A stretch of DNA of 14,543 nt from Candidatus Zixiibacteriota bacterium (GTDB lineage Bacteria > Zixibacteria > MSB-5A5 > JAABVY01 > JAHJOQ01), in NCBI GenBank assembly GCA_030631455.1, contig DAOVLC010000003.1:1-14543 (forward strand). Direction: 5' to 3'. A program made the translations under genes and the position numbers. The notes beneath the pieces were generated by a model. It did not search any database, was not told the origin of the DNA, and saw only the letters and a program-made list of their open reading frames with translations. Below, piece after piece: positions 1 to 7,464 of this stretch (positions within the stretch are counted from its first letter, which is position 1; each line of letters starts with the position of its first letter).

Positions 1-1372
1 AGACCGTCACCGGTCCGATCTCTTCAAGACCGGCTTGTATCTCTTCCGCTTTGCCGACAACGACAAAGAGAATATTATCGGGATCGATATATTTCTTCGC
101 CGCTTCGTTAGCTTTCTTGACATCGACTCCGTTTATGTTCGAGATGTAGGTGGTAAGGTACTTCTCTCCAAGATTGTACAGCTCGGCGGTCTGAAGCTGA
201 CGCGCTATCTGAGATGGTGTCTCAAATACCAGAGGGAAATAACCGGAGTAAAACGAATGGCACTCGTCCACCTCTTGCTCAGTGAGTCCATTTGAGCAGA
301 TATCTTTCAGGAGACCGATTGTCGATTTGATGGCGTCGGTCGTGCTTTCGTTCTTCGTGTAGGTTGTCACCGTGAAGTCACCGGTATCGCGTCTATAGGC
401 GAATCTGGAGTTGATATCGTAAGTCAACCCCTGTTCGGAGCGAATGTCCTTCATCAGACGAGAGACGAACCCGCCTCCGCCAACTATGTAGTTCATCACT
501 CTGACAGCAAAGACATCCGGATTGGAGCGATTGACTCCGAGATGTCCGAACTTGATATTCGATTGTGTAGCATCAGGCTTGTTGATCAGGATGATGCTGT
601 AGCCGTTCACTGCCGGTGGCTCCGGCAGATTCAACTCCGGTATTGTGCCTTTCTCCCACGCCGAGAACTTCTCTTCCACCATTGCGAAAATCTCTTTCGG
701 CTTGATATCACCGATAATAATCAGAAAAGAGTTGTTCGGCATGTAGTACTTGTCGTGGAATGCCACAATATCATCGCGAGTTATTTCGGTTGCAGTCTCC
801 AGGTCCCCGACAGACGGGAGGCCGTACGGATGATCGCCGAAGAGCTTCCTGCCGTACATTTCCGACACAACGCTGTTCGGATCATCCCTCGACTGCATGA
901 TCGCCGATATGATCTGTTTGCGCAGTCTCTCGACTTCGTCCTCGGCAAAGGTCGGGTTGATCACGACATCCGCCAGAAGATCGATTCCGACAGCGGTGTG
1001 TTTCGTCAATACCCCACAAGTTGCGAACGTAGCATCAAGGTCTGCTCCTGCTGCGAGCGAACCGCCGACAAAGTCGATTTCCTCCGATATCTGGCTTGCG
1101 TCGCGGGTAGTCGTACCCTTACGCAGCAAACCTGCGGTGAAATTCGCAAGACCGGCCTTATCCGGGGTGTCGTAACTCATTCCCCCTCGCAAAACGAGTC
1201 GTATGGCGACAACAGGCTGCTCGTGATGCTCCAGAGCGAGCACCTCAAGACCATTGTCGAGAGTCATCCGATTTATCTTCGGCAGATCTACATCGCCGGC
1301 AAGCGCCGTTGCCGCGAACGCGGAAGCCAGGATGAGACACGCCACTGATAATGCAATTATCCTGCTTTTCAT
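1..1372 (-). CDS. M16 family peptidase, non-catalytic-type subunit (C-terminus beyond window)
   Basis: The minus-strand frame is open from an ATG at 1372 to the window edge, about 457 codons, so the 3' end is missing. The protein starts with a Sec signal peptide (basic MKSR, a hydrophobic stretch, then an ALAG cleavage region near residue 26). Next comes an M16 N-terminal domain (NRMTLDNGLEVLALEHH). Where active M16 enzymes carry HxxEH, this protein reads LANFTAGLLRKGT, so the zinc ligands are absent. The C-terminal half keeps the M16 substrate-side motif (SRLMKDIRSEQGLTYDINS). Such proteins usually pair with a catalytic M16 subunit, as in mitochondrial processing peptidase and bacterial PqqL/YmxG-type pairs. 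The catalytic partner lies immediately upstream. The gap is 17 bases and contains the ribosome binding site GAAGGAG, so co-transcription is very likely. The site of action is inferred to be the periplasm. Confidence 0.9.
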   Translation of the reverse strand, partial: MKSRIIALSVACLILASAFAATALAGDVDLPKINRMTLDNGLEVLALEHHEQPVVAIRLVLRGGMSYDTPDKAGLANFTAGLLRKGTTTRDASQISEEIDFVGGSLAAGADLDATFATCGVLTKHTAVGIDLLADVVINPTFAEDEVERLRKQIISAIMQSRDDPNSVVSEMYGRKLFGDHPYGLPSVGDLETATEITRDDIVAFHDKYYMPNNSFLIIIGDIKPKEIFAMVEEKFSAWEKGTIPELNLPEPPAVNGYSIILINKPDATQSNIKFGHLGVNRSNPDVFAVRVMNYIVGGGGFVSRLMKDIRSEQGLTYDINSRFAYRRDTGDFTVTTYTKNESTTDAIKSTIGLLKDICSNGLTEQEVDECHSFYSGYFPLVFETPSQIARQLQTAELYNLGEKYLTTYISNINGVDVKKANEAAKKYIDPDNILFVVVGKAEEIQAGLEEIGPVTV

Positions 1373-1389
1373 TGTACTCAGCTCCTTCA

Positions 1390-2736
1390 TTACATCCCAA
1401 AGCCCATGCCGGCGGAGGCAAGCTCGGGAATCAGTGTGACAACGGTTCGATTCCTTGAATCGAAGTACTTCTCGGCGACACGCATCACATCATCAGCCGT
1501 GACAGCCATGTACTTATCCATTTCGCCGAACATATTCGTGTAATCGCCGGTCAGGGTCTCGTAATTGCCTAACGCCTGCGCCTTCTGATCGATTGACTCC
1601 ATCTGCCCGATCAGCTCAGCTTCGATCTGATTTTTCGCTTTCTGGAGTTCCCGCTCGGTCAACGGCTCATTCTTGAGCTTGTCGAGTTCTTCATAAAGAG
1701 CCGTCTCGGCCTCGTCCGTCGTGTGTCCGGGGTTCATGAATGCGAAAACATAGAAAAGAGCGGGATCTTCACGCGTCTCGAACTGGCCTCCCGCATAGAG
1801 ACAAAGCTGTTCATCATAGACCAGGCGCTTGTATGCGCGAGAACTCTGGCCTCCGGAGAATATCCTCGCCAGGACATCGAGTGCGTAAGTGTCTTCATGC
1901 AAAAGCTCTGGCGTGTGATAGCCCGCGATAAAAACCGGCAACTGTGCCTGTTTGTGGTGATCGACTCGTCGCTCGCCTTTCTGCTCCGGCTCAATCGTGT
2001 GAGGCCGAGGCGGATCCTCACCCCGCGGGATGCTGCCGAAGTGCTTCTTAACCAGATCCACCGCATCATCTGTCTTGACATCACCAGCTATCACGACTGT
2101 GGCGTTATTCGGTACATAGTACGTGTCGAAGTAGTTCTGACAATCCTCCAGTGTTATCGATGCAATATCGCTCATCCAGCCGACAACGTGCCATCCGTAC
2201 GGATGAGCATTATAACTGGTGGCGAATAGCTGTTCAACAATGGGCATGAAAGGATGATTGTCCACGCGCCAGCCACGCTCTTCCATTACAACCTGCCGTT
2301 CCGACTTGAGATTCGTAGAATCAATCGTGAGGTTCTGCAATCTCTCAGCCTCGAGACTCAGCGCCAGATCGAGCTTCTCGCTGCCGAGCGTTTCGTGGAA
2401 AACAGTCATGTCAAAGTAGGTAAACGCGTTCGATGTGCCGCCATTCGCCTGAATGATTCTCGCATGCTCTTCCGGCTCGACGTTCTCAGAACCTTTGAAC
2501 ATCATGTGCTCAAACAGATGCGAGATACCTGTGATGCCAGGACGCTCGTTCTTCGATCCGACATGATACCAGATGTGTACAGCGACTGCCGGAGTAGAAT
2601 GGTCTTCGAGTACGATGATCTTGAGACCATTATCGAGCTCGGTCTTTGTGATCGGCCAGTCGGCCGGGTTGGACGCAAACGCCGGACTTATCATCAGAGC
2701 GACTGCGATTGCCAGAAAGATTGCTGCTCGTTTCAC
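1390..2736 (-). CDS. M16 family zinc metallopeptidase, catalytic subunit
   Basis: A 448-residue protein with a GTG start at 2736, preceded by a strong ribosome binding site (TGGAGGAACTAA-GTG). A signal peptide covers about residues 1-22 (ending SPAFAS), so the enzyme is exported. The inverted zinc motif HLFEH is at residues 73-77. The expected third ligand is Glu153 in the ERQVVMEERGW segment, 76 residues further on, the standard M16 spacing. The C-terminal M16 domain (about 190-375) includes the SSRAYKRLVYDEQ segment. M16 enzymes close like a clamshell around small proteins or peptides and degrade or process them; the substrate here is unknown. The length is typical for a single M16 half (about 420-460 residues), which must pair with a second half. 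The next gene supplies a ligand-free partner, so a heterodimer is the likely working form. Confidence 0.95.
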   Translation of the reverse strand: MKRAAIFLAIAVALMISPAFASNPADWPITKTELDNGLKIIVLEDHSTPAVAVHIWYHVGSKNERPGITGISHLFEHMMFKGSENVEPEEHARIIQANGGTSNAFTYFDMTVFHETLGSEKLDLALSLEAERLQNLTIDSTNLKSERQVVMEERGWRVDNHPFMPIVEQLFATSYNAHPYGWHVVGWMSDIASITLEDCQNYFDTYYVPNNATVVIAGDVKTDDAVDLVKKHFGSIPRGEDPPRPHTIEPEQKGERRVDHHKQAQLPVFIAGYHTPELLHEDTYALDVLARIFSGGQSSRAYKRLVYDEQLCLYAGGQFETREDPALFYVFAFMNPGHTTDEAETALYEELDKLKNEPLTERELQKAKNQIEAELIGQMESIDQKAQALGNYETLTGDYTNMFGEMDKYMAVTADDVMRVAEKYFDSRNRTVVTLIPELASAGMGFGM

Positions 2737-2781
2737 TTAGTTCCTCCATTCAGCATGTTAATCTCACTCTAACAGAGCGCA

Positions 2782-2811
2782 AATATACTAAATAGCCATA
2801 CGGAAAAACAA
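2782..2811 (-). promoter_or_regulatory. Probable sigma70-type promoter for the M16 pair
   Basis: On the minus strand a -35-like TTGTTT (2806-2811) and a -10-like TATATT (2782-2787) are separated by 18 bases. Transcription would start near 2775, about 40 bases before the GTG start. The -10 box is good and the -35 box is moderate. It lies in the 98-base gap between sppA and the M16 pair. Confidence 0.45.
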
Positions 2812-2834
2812 CCGATTTGTTCACGTGCTTTTAC

Positions 2835-5264
2835 TTACCGGATGCGCAGCTCGTAGGGACTCCTGTACAGCCATCCCTCTCCGAATTCTGCGGACAGTTC
2901 GCTCGAAACATCAGACATGTCCGGATCGAATACGAATTGGACAACCCTGGCGGCGAAATCGACCGGATACATCGATGGTAAGAGAGAAGGCTTTCGCGTC
3001 GGCATGACGTCTACGACGACCTCCTCGCGGTCAAGATTCGCTTTCTCGCAGGCAACATCAATCGCCTCGGAAAGGCCTCCAATTTGGTCAATCAGATTAT
3101 GCTGCAAAGCCCGGCTGCCGCTCCATGCTCGCCCCTGCGCAACTTTGTCGATTTCCTCAGGAGTCGTGTTCCGATTCTCTGCTACTTTGCCGACGAAATC
3201 CTCGTAAACAAGCTTTATCTCAGACCTGACCTTCTCACGCTGTTGATCTGTGTATCCACGGGTCATCGTGTAGAAATCGGCGTTCTCTCCTCTCTTCAGA
3301 TGGAACGTCGATAGCCCGATCTTGCTCCGCAGGTCTGATAGGTCGAGCTTACCGTAAATCACTCCAATTGAACCGGTTATGGTCATGTTCCGTGCGAGTA
3401 TCCAATCGGATGCCGAGGAGATATGATAGCCGCCGGAGGCGGCAACGTTGCCCATCGACACGATCACCGGTTTCTTCTCCTGCGTTAGCTTGAGTTCTCG
3501 CCACATCGATTCAGATCCGAGGGTTTCACCACCGGGACTGTTTACCCGAAGAACGACAGCCTTCACCGATCCGTCTTCCCGGGCCGACTTGATCGAGCGA
3601 TTCAGTGTGGATGAACCGAGCATCTTCCCGGTCAGGAAGCTGCGTGAACTCCTGCCACGTACAATACTGCCTTCGGCAGGTATGACAGCCACTCTTGGGA
3701 ACTCTCCCCATCGTGTGCCATAATCTTCAGCATCAACATACTTCTCGAAGGATATGCCGGAACTTTCTTCGATCTGAGACTTAGCCCACTCATCGAAGAG
3801 GTCCGGATAGATCAAAGTGTCGATCAAGCCAAGCTCCACCGCTTCGAGCGACGTGAGCGGGGCTGCATCTACTGAGCTTTGAAGATTGTCCATGGAGATT
3901 CCGCGCGAGCCGCCGATTCTCGCTGTAATTTCAGCCCAGAGATCATCCAGGATAGCGTCAATTGCTTCTCTATGATGTGTCGAAATGTCTTCTCTGGTGA
4001 TTAGGTCAGATGCGGTCTTGTAATCGCCGGAGTGTTCGAGTTCGGCATCTATTCCAAGCTTGTCGAGCATACCCTTGTAGAATGTCACTTCTGCGAGAAG
4101 TCCTGTAATTGACAGAACATCAACTCTCTGCATAGCGATCTTATTAGCAACCGACGCGAGATAGTACGAACCGATGCCGGAAAACGGCTCCAGAAACGCG
4201 ACTACAGTCTTGCCTTTTCGCCTGAGTTCGGACAGCTTGTCCCGCAGCTCTTCGAACTGAGCCCATCCGAGTCCGGTGCGGCCGATTTTGAGTGCAACAC
4301 CGGTAATATGCTCATCATCCGAAATGCGATCCAGACCGAGAACAAGATCGGCGAACGTACGATTACTCTTGCGCCAAAGGAAGCCCTCCTCGCGCTCTTC
4401 CGGGTAGGAACCGGAGAGTTTCAGGACGATGTATCGGTTCGGTTCGAAGAAAGCGTACCCCGATCGATTGTAGCTGTATTTCTGAGAGAGGACGCCCCTC
4501 GAAAAACCTGCCTTGTCGTCGAAGTTGGCGTAGGAACCGGTTAGAGCTTCACCGAAGGCGAATGAAAGCCCAAAACCGAATTCTCTGTTCTCATTTACAT
4601 GTCCTCTCAACCAGAGCCCTTCTTTAAGCTCGATTTCTGTGAATCCCGTGAAAAAGCCATCCCTAAGCTGTTCACCTCCGAAAAACAAATAGTCTCCGGA
4701 TATCGTGACCTTCCCTCCGAGTGGGCGAATCCCGGCACCGATGGTGTACTCACGCCGGGTCTTGCTCGATGCGAATTCCATTCGGTTGATGTTATTCACT
4801 ACGGCTCCGACTGAGATATGCCTGTTGGGGCGGAACAGGCCTCCTGCCTTCCAGAAATGATCGTTCTTGTAGCCTTCGCGATCCGTCTTGTAGAATGTAT
4901 AGCTGCCGCCGAAAAGGAATTTCGGTGAATGTCTCGTTCCGTATGCGAATGTCCACGAATTAACACCGGGACGTCCATCCAGTCGAAGACTATAATAGCT
5001 GAAACCGGCGCCACCCCTCGTAAAGGCAACTCCATTGTCACCGTTGAATGTGGAATCATTGAATGAATGATAGAAGCCGAGTTCGAGCCGTTGGCCGGCT
5101 CCAAGAACTGCCGGATTGAAGAACGTACCCTCGACACCAGAAACGGAAGCGATGGATCTGTTCGCGTGGGGATACTGCAGTGACGGATATCTCTCAGCGC
5201 CCGCGATGCTTCCACAGAACACGATGAATGTCAATATTCCGATTATTGCGTGTTTAGTTTTCAT
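2835..5264 (-). CDS. sppA: Signal peptide peptidase SppA (S49) with N-terminal beta-barrel-like domain
   Basis: An 809-residue protein. I chose the ATG at 5264: it follows a GGGAGAAG ribosome binding site and begins a clear signal peptide (MKTKHAIIGILTF..., cleavage near residue 23). A longer start at 5330 would fall inside the promoter -10 box. Residues about 25-260 look like an outer-membrane barrel of the PorV/UPF0164/FadL kind: a VEGTFFNPAVLGAG start, then alternating aromatic and glycine-rich strands. Residues about 275-809 are a duplicated S49 peptidase of the long SppA type. The catalytic Lys is probably K416 in SGDYKTASD, and the nucleophile Ser is probably S610 in NVAASGGYH, followed by TGSIGVI. 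SppA degrades leftover signal peptides and membrane peptides. The usual N-terminal membrane anchor is replaced here by the barrel-like region, which suggests tethering to the outer membrane with the protease in the periplasm; that location is inferred. Confidence 0.92.
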   Translation of the reverse strand: MKTKHAIIGILTFIVFCGSIAGAERYPSLQYPHANRSIASVSGVEGTFFNPAVLGAGQRLELGFYHSFNDSTFNGDNGVAFTRGGAGFSYYSLRLDGRPGVNSWTFAYGTRHSPKFLFGGSYTFYKTDREGYKNDHFWKAGGLFRPNRHISVGAVVNNINRMEFASSKTRREYTIGAGIRPLGGKVTISGDYLFFGGEQLRDGFFTGFTEIELKEGLWLRGHVNENREFGFGLSFAFGEALTGSYANFDDKAGFSRGVLSQKYSYNRSGYAFFEPNRYIVLKLSGSYPEEREEGFLWRKSNRTFADLVLGLDRISDDEHITGVALKIGRTGLGWAQFEELRDKLSELRRKGKTVVAFLEPFSGIGSYYLASVANKIAMQRVDVLSITGLLAEVTFYKGMLDKLGIDAELEHSGDYKTASDLITREDISTHHREAIDAILDDLWAEITARIGGSRGISMDNLQSSVDAAPLTSLEAVELGLIDTLIYPDLFDEWAKSQIEESSGISFEKYVDAEDYGTRWGEFPRVAVIPAEGSIVRGRSSRSFLTGKMLGSSTLNRSIKSAREDGSVKAVVLRVNSPGGETLGSESMWRELKLTQEKKPVIVSMGNVAASGGYHISSASDWILARNMTITGSIGVIYGKLDLSDLRSKIGLSTFHLKRGENADFYTMTRGYTDQQREKVRSEIKLVYEDFVGKVAENRNTTPEEIDKVAQGRAWSGSRALQHNLIDQIGGLSEAIDVACEKANLDREEVVVDVMPTRKPSLLPSMYPVDFAARVVQFVFDPDMSDVSSELSAEFGEGWLYRSPYELRIR

Positions 5265-5301
5265 GGCTTCTCCCTGGCAGAAATGCTCATCAGTTATGGG
5301 T

Positions 5302-5316
5302 GATTGCTGCGCAATC
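5302..5316. repeat. Perfect inverted repeat at the start of the sppA leader
   Basis: GATTGC-TGC-GCAATC has two 6-base arms around a 3-base centre. It begins a few bases downstream of the start point predicted from the 5326-5354 promoter, so it sits at the 5' end of the sppA transcript. It could be a repressor operator or a stabilising 5' hairpin; the sequence alone does not decide. Confidence 0.4.
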
Positions 5317-5325
5317 CACTGCTCA

Positions 5326-5354
5326 ATCATAAATGTTTGAACGGACTATGGCAA
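5326..5354 (-). promoter_or_regulatory. Sigma70-type promoter for sppA
   Basis: On the minus strand TTGCCA (5349-5354), a 17-base spacer, then TATGAT (5326-5331). Each box has one mismatch to consensus. The start point would be near 5319, giving a leader of about 55 bases before the ATG at 5264. This suggests sppA can be transcribed independently of the upstream DUF4097-like gene. Confidence 0.6.
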
Positions 5355-5407
5355 CTACTCTTTGGGGAACCGATGTCGCGCTTTTCGATGGAAAGCGTCA
5401 CAGCATA

Positions 5408-5421
5408 GTGTGAGTACACAC
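5408..5421. repeat. Small inverted repeat downstream of the DUF4097-like gene
   Basis: GTGTG-AGTA-CACAC has 5-base perfect arms in the 180-base gap between the DUF4097-like gene and sppA. No T-run follows on either strand, so it is not a standard intrinsic terminator. A protein binding site or a chance hairpin are both possible. Confidence 0.25.
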
Positions 5422-5444
5422 AATGCCGGATCGCGAGGACTGCG

Positions 5445-6524
5445 CTATGGGCCGCCGTAGAATCTCTTGCCGCTGATATTGACTGTGCCGATGCCGCTGA
5501 TTTCGACTTTGATTTTGGAGTCCGGATCGTCGGTGTGAGCAAGCAAGCGTTCTCGTTCCATTTCGACAGGGATTACGGGGATGCCGCTCAGATGAATCCT
5601 GCCGCCTCGATCAACATTCAAATCGAATTCGGCACTTACATCTTCCGGCAACGTCAATTCTATGTTCGATTGGTCGTCGCTGAGATACAGGTTAGTCTCC
5701 TGTATCTCCATTATCTCCGCGTCGATTGAGCCATAAGTGGTGGAGATTCTGGAATCACCGCCCTTCAGTCTGATTCCTCGGAGATCGATCGCTGCATACG
5801 AGGTCACACACTTGAGGGCACCTGCGAAGCGGGATATCTCTATCACACCGTATTCATTGCTGAACACTGCCATGCTGCCTTGCGTATCGATTTCTCGCGC
5901 TCTGATAAGATTATTCGAGGTCGACACGTTTATGTCGCCCTTCAGGTTGCTGAGTGTGATCCGACTGTTCTCGCTATCCAGTCTCAGCATCTCCGTGACA
6001 TCGGACACCTTTATTCTGCCGTACTCGTTGCTTATGTCCACGGTCGTAAACGGTCCTGCCACTGTTATGTCGAAGCGTTTGGCATGGATTTCGACTCCGA
6101 TCAATGTCGGCAGGACGAGTTCAACTTCGAGTCGCGCGGATAGATCAGTTCCCTTCCATGGGGCGTCGTACATCGCGTTCGCATCAACAAAGAGTTCCTC
6201 TCCTGACTGTGCGGTTTCCACCGACATGTACTCCGAGAACCTCTCAGCCTCCTCAAGTGATCCCGCAACGAAATGCTCGAAATACGTCAGTTTGTGCCCC
6301 TCATCGGCCGATTTGATAGTAATTGAGCCTGAGAAGTCTCCGGATGTTCGCAGAACAAGGCGCGTAATGCCTGCGACGTCGATTTCCTGCGTAAGCTCAT
6401 CCGTTTCATAGCTGTCACCTTTGATATTGATGATTTTGGCCGATTGCGCAAACGTGCTGGAACACACGAGGAGAAGAATAATAAGTACCAGAAATGCAGT
6501 CCGCGGATAGTTCCTGATTGTCAT
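5445..6524 (-). CDS. Secreted DUF4097-like beta-repeat protein
   Basis: A 359-residue protein from the ATG at 6524. That start leaves 31 bases after the methyltransferase stop, has an AAGGA upstream, and begins directly with a signal peptide (MTIRNYPRTAFLVLIILLLV..., cleavage after STFAQS). A longer reading from 6620 would put 32 hydrophilic residues before the signal and overlap the previous gene by 65 bases. There is a Cys in the signal region (LLVCSS), but the residue before it does not fit a lipobox. The body, about 130-310, is built of short beta repeats (DISNEYGRIKVSDV, RLDSENSRITLSNLKG, VFSNEYGVIEISRF, STTYGSIDAEI), the stacked-strand pattern of DUF4097 and GIN-domain adhesin-head proteins. 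Molecular function is unknown; such proteins are exported and probably fold as a beta-helix-like solenoid. It is likely co-transcribed with the upstream RNA methyltransferase. Confidence 0.82.
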   Translation of the reverse strand: MTIRNYPRTAFLVLIILLLVCSSTFAQSAKIINIKGDSYETDELTQEIDVAGITRLVLRTSGDFSGSITIKSADEGHKLTYFEHFVAGSLEEAERFSEYMSVETAQSGEELFVDANAMYDAPWKGTDLSARLEVELVLPTLIGVEIHAKRFDITVAGPFTTVDISNEYGRIKVSDVTEMLRLDSENSRITLSNLKGDINVSTSNNLIRAREIDTQGSMAVFSNEYGVIEISRFAGALKCVTSYAAIDLRGIRLKGGDSRISTTYGSIDAEIMEIQETNLYLSDDQSNIELTLPEDVSAEFDLNVDRGGRIHLSGIPVIPVEMERERLLAHTDDPDSKIKVEISGIGTVNISGKRFYGGP

Positions 6525-6555
6525 AGATACACCGTTCCTTTCGTTCATTTCATCA

Positions 6556-7368
6556 CTACGATTTGTGTCGTCCGATGTTTCGCCCATTTGACCCGATTGG
6601 GGCACGTTTTGAAAACTCATACATCACTATACCGGCTGCCACAGGAGCGCTCAGTGACTCACACCGGTCCGACATCGGGATGCGTATGACCTTGTCGCAC
6701 CATGCCGTCACTGCAGGTGAGATCCCGCGAGCCTCATTTCCGATTACAAGGCACAGCTTGCTGTTCCCGGTTCGCAATTTCTCGATATCGGTTCCCACCT
6801 TGTCGGTGCCATAAATCCTGTAATGCCGCGACTTGAGCCTCGACAGCTCCTCATCCAAGCTAATGTCACTCAGCGCATTAAGATGAAAGATCGCGCCCGC
6901 GGATGCCCTGATAACTTTGGGAGAGTAGAGTTCTGCACAATCCCCGCTCAGCAGTATATCGCCGAATCCGAATGCGAGAGCCGACCTGAAAATCGCGCCG
7001 AGATTCGACGGATCAGATACGTTATCAAGCGCAAGGATCGCGGACGATTTCAGCGTCTCCGGCGTTATCCTCGGTTGAGGGGTTAATATCACGGCGATTA
7101 TCCCCTGAGACGACTGCGCCTTATCGATTCGTGCCACATCCTTCGCAGAGATTTCAAAGATATCCTGCCCTTTAAGGGTTTCAAGGAACTCGCAGCCAGG
7201 TACGGTCAACTCAGACCGGGCAGATGCAAGATACTGAATCTGCAGACCAGCCTTCATTACCTCGTCGATTACTCTTACACCCGATGCGAGGAATGAATTG
7301 TATTTCCTGCGGCCCTTCTTCGTTGCCAGCGCTCTCAACACCGACAGCTTCTTCTCGCTGAGTTTCAT
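6556..7368 (-). CDS. TrmH/SpoU-family RNA 2'-O-methyltransferase
   Basis: A 270-residue protein of normal length for the rRNA branch of the SPOUT superfamily. Residues about 1-95 form the SpoU substrate-binding domain (LRALATKKGRRKYNSFLASG). The knotted catalytic domain has motif 1 at 114-134 (LDNVSDPSNLGAIFRSALAF, with the conserved Asn and Arg128), motif 2 at 208-230 (VIGNEARGISP, with Glu212), and motif 3 at 237-251 (ESLSAPVAAGIVMYE). The predicted role is SAM-dependent 2'-O-methylation of a ribose in 23S rRNA or tRNA; the target base cannot be read from sequence. One oddity: motif 3 usually reads SLNxSVA, whereas here the Asn is Ser and the following Ser is Pro, so SAM or catalytic contacts may differ. 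It is the first gene of the minus-strand run and is followed 31 bases later by the DUF4097-like gene. Confidence 0.92.
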   Translation of the reverse strand: MKLSEKKLSVLRALATKKGRRKYNSFLASGVRVIDEVMKAGLQIQYLASARSELTVPGCEFLETLKGQDIFEISAKDVARIDKAQSSQGIIAVILTPQPRITPETLKSSAILALDNVSDPSNLGAIFRSALAFGFGDILLSGDCAELYSPKVIRASAGAIFHLNALSDISLDEELSRLKSRHYRIYGTDKVGTDIEKLRTGNSKLCLVIGNEARGISPAVTAWCDKVIRIPMSDRCESLSAPVAAGIVMYEFSKRAPIGSNGRNIGRHKS

Positions 7369-7375
7369 GACTGGA

Positions 7376-7404
7376 ATTTACGGGAATATTGTGTTCAATG
7401 TCAA
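7376..7404 (-). promoter_or_regulatory. Possible promoter of the RNA methyltransferase gene
   Basis: A perfect TTGACA (7399-7404) is followed after 17 bases by a poor -10 match, GTAAAT (7376-7381). If used, transcription would begin almost at the ATG (7368), giving a nearly leaderless message. No clear ribosome binding site precedes that ATG, which is consistent. Only the -35 box is convincing. Confidence 0.3.
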
Positions 7405-7415
7405 CCGAAAGAGTG

Positions 7416-7444
7416 TTGTCTGATTTGTGTTGCGTTAGTACACT
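7416..7444 (+). promoter_or_regulatory. Possible promoter of the patatin-barrel gene
   Basis: TTGTCT (7416-7421), a 17-base spacer, then TACACT (7439-7444). Each box matches four of six consensus bases. It lies in the 96-base gap between divergent genes, and the leader would be about 14 bases. Confidence 0.3.
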
Positions 7445-7464
7445 TCCTTATGTAGTTTTTTCAA

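Noticed and set aside
542..1348. Long plus-strand open frame of 268 codons
   Set aside because: It lies wholly opposite the M16 non-catalytic subunit, whose protein reads clearly on the minus strand; the plus-strand product has no recognisable domain.
4799..5215. Minus-strand open frame of 138 codons
   Set aside because: Alternate-frame shadow inside sppA, which has a clear signal peptide and domain reading in its own frame.
5265..5330. Longer N-terminus for SppA starting at 5330
   Set aside because: The extra 22 residues are hydrophilic and precede a perfect signal peptide; the ATG would lie in the promoter -10 box.
5737..6411. Plus-strand open frame of 224 codons, serine-rich
   Set aside because: Antisense shadow of the DUF4097-like gene; low-complexity product typical of a shadow frame.
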